Part shown: one piece after another, positions 62,940-64,000 of the stretch | Layout: each line of letters starts with the position of its first letter | How positions within the stretch are numbered: position 1 is the first letter of the stretch | NCBI RefSeq assembly: GCF_024586915.1 | Contig: NZ_JANBVS010000004.1 | Location: 368,222 to 432,221, forward strand | DNA length: 64,000 bases | Origin: Bradyrhizobium sp. SRS-191 | Lineage (GTDB): Bacteria > Pseudomonadota > Alphaproteobacteria > Rhizobiales > Xanthobacteraceae | Direction: 5' to 3' | Made by a program: the position numbers and the translations under genes | The notes under the pieces: generated by a model | Seen by the model: the letters and a program-made list of their open reading frames with translations, nothing else | Database searches by the model: none | What the model was told of the DNA's origin: nothing

Positions 62940-63077
62940 CCTCGCGCTTCGAGGGCAAGTGGCGGAACACCTCGGGCGTCCGGCGCCGCGAGATTGCGGG
63001 GGCGTGCCATCGCATGTGCCGATCGTCATTGCAGTCATGGAGCAACGCTTATGGAGGGCACCGACGCCTCACCAACA

Positions 63078-63201
63078 CCGCTGTCGTCCCTGCGAAGGCA
63101 GGGACCCATAACCATCGGCCCTGGTGAGATGATGACTGGCAGTTGCGCGTCAAACTTGGATTCCGCGGTATGGGTTCCTGCGTTCGCAGGGACGACAGCG
63201 G
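63078..63201. repeat. Inverted-repeat element, family B (GTCGTCCCTGCG type)
   Basis: The arms are about 35 nt: CCGCTGTCGTCCCTGCGAA at the left is mirrored by TTCGCAGGGACGACAGCGG at the right, and the pairing continues inward through ACCCATA/TATGGGT. The 124-bp unit resembles a widespread rhizobial intergenic repeat. Confidence 0.85.
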
Positions 63202-63628
63202 AGCAGGTGGCGCGGTTATCGGTCCTGAGCGCAATGGTCGTCAGCGCCCCGGCGGCCGCGATGAACCGATCATGCGGCGACGTGATCGCGCTCGACGGCG
63301 CTGCCGAAGATCGATGGCGACGTCGCCACCGTATTTAAACGGATGGGTTTCAAGCCGCCATCCTCGGGCAAGCTGTTCGACGACATCGCCGGCGGCGCTC
63401 GGAGCGGCGCGGCGCGCTTACAGCTTCAGCATGCAAATGCCGGCGAGCATGACCGGATGTTGTCGAGGGAACGCGAAGCCGATGTGCTGCTTTTCTGCCG
63501 ATGGTGTGACTCAAAAACCAATGCGTTTCAGCAATCAGGAGTTACGCCTTAGCAATCGCTAAATTTATCTTCCGCGAATCAGTCCGCTGATTCATTTTCG
63601 CGGCCGGGGTCAATCTGGAGGCCAAGTG

Positions 63629-64000
63629 ATGAACGTTATTGTTTTCGCATCGCGTAAGGGCGGTTCAGGCAAGAGCACCCTGGCCGCCCATCTCGCTGCG
63701 CAGATCAAGGCGAGCAAGTCCTGTCTGCTCATCGATGCCGACCCCCAGGGGTCGCTGACGCTTTGGCACAAGCTGCGCGGCACCAACGAGCCGCCGATCA
63801 AGACGGCCGTGAACTCGGTGAGCGCGATCGTCTCCGCCGCCCGCCGCGACGGCGTCGAGTGGGTGCTGATCGATACGCCGCCGACCATCTCGGCCGTGGT
63901 CGAGGATGCGATCAAGAACGCGACCATGGTCATCATCCCGGCGCGTCCGGGCGTGTTCGACGTCAACGCGGTGCAGGAGACGATCCAGACCTGCCGCGCC
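63629..64000 (+). CDS. ParA-family ATPase (3' end outside window)
   Basis: The first 124 residues are visible. MNVIVFASRKGGSGKSTLAAH contains the deviant Walker A KGGSGKST (10-17) with the signature Lys. LLIDADPQGSLTLWHKLR gives the A' motif and WVLIDTPP the Walker B. This places it in the ParA/MinD family of partitioning ATPases. It is preceded by GGAGG at 63617-63621. No ParB gene or centromere-like iterons are visible upstream; downstream genes are outside the window. It could be a chromosome, plasmid-like or granule/cluster-positioning ParA. Confidence 0.93.
   Translation, partial: MNVIVFASRKGGSGKSTLAAHLAAQIKASKSCLLIDADPQGSLTLWHKLRGTNEPPIKTAVNSVSAIVSAARRDGVEWVLIDTPPTISAVVEDAIKNATMVIIPARPGVFDVNAVQETIQTCRA

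Larger units (their letters stand above)
61998..63628. other. 1.6-kb stretch without a supported gene
   Basis: It contains three repeat elements (62039-62197, 62836-62939, 63078-63201), a run of nine C at 62563-62571 and several frames without convincing starts or protein-like composition. The frames at 62258-62374 (minus, good AAGGAG site, 38 aa) and 63343-63552 (plus) are the best small candidates but remain unsupported. It reads as decayed intergenic or formerly mobile DNA. Confidence 0.55.

Noticed and set aside
63343..63552. 69-codon frame with an N-terminus faintly like UbiK-type small proteins
   Set aside because: Similarity is limited to about 15 residues (SGKLFDDIAGGARSGA); no ribosome binding site; could be a relic at most.
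60903..64000. Direct repeat of the tRNA-His 3' end as an att site
   Set aside because: No second copy was found in the window; an island boundary therefore remains only a suspicion.
1..64000. CRISPR arrays, rRNA genes, prophage modules, complete insertion sequences
   Set aside because: No regularly spaced repeats, rRNA-like stretches, phage structural genes or transposase frames were seen.

Overview
The window looks like chromosome of a Bradyrhizobium-type alphaproteobacterium (Nitrobacteraceae/Rhizobiales). Evidence for this is the high GC content, GapR, the DUF1036-pyk pair, a PdhS/PleC-like kinase, two phasins, a split pntAA/pntAB/pntB transhydrogenase, the aa3 oxidase subunit IV peptide, FNR/NnrR-type boxes, a tRNA-His with A73 and G1:U72, and several short palindromic repeats of the kind scattered through Bradyrhizobium genomes. 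No rRNA, CRISPR array, complete insertion sequence or phage genes were seen.

Layout. 1-9 kb: the ftsH 3' end, a secreted lipase-like hydrolase, two polytopic GT-C-like membrane proteins flanking a TetR regulator with a palindromic operator, then the conserved block DUF1036-pyk / DUF1244 / gapR. 9-15 kb: two cell-wall enzymes (an M15-like DUF882 protein and an L,D-transpeptidase) and an NtrC-type sigma-54 activator. 15-25 kb: oligoendopeptidase F, an AbrB-Doc toxin-antitoxin pair whose promoter lies in a perfect 38-nt palindrome, the 50-aa oxidase subunit IV, the pnt operon, an alpha/beta hydrolase, two cation antiporters and a cupin. 25-31 kb: rpsU, purEK, a diguanylate cyclase and a group of small proteins including two DUF465 proteins. 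31-44 kb: an FAD oxidoreductase, a PAS-GGDEF-EAL protein, glpD, a polyamine-type ABC transporter without a binding protein, and a sugar-type ABC transporter without an ATPase. 44-49 kb: AsmA, scoAB and a large orphan protein with a nucleoside-phosphorylase-like C-terminus.

49-56 kb is a denitrification/NO block: nirK-nirV, a small orphan membrane protein, hemN, a DUF1858 protein, nnrR and nnrS. TTG-N8-CAA boxes lie in front of nirK, hemN, the DUF1858 gene and in the nnrR/nnrS divergent region, so the block reads as one regulon for nitrite and NO metabolism under low oxygen. 56-60.6 kb holds a very large PdhS-like kinase with a degraded ATP site and two phasin genes, each with a TGC-N3-GCA motif about 122 bp upstream of its start.

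After tRNA-His (60.9 kb) coding density collapses. About 2.6 kb holds four palindromic repeat elements, one orphan single-pass membrane protein and decayed sequence, before a ParA-type ATPase that runs off the window.

The most interesting points are the multi-box NO regulon, the AbrB-Doc module with its promoter-palindrome, the phosphorylase-like orphan, the degenerate kinase and the repeat-rich segment beside tRNA-His.
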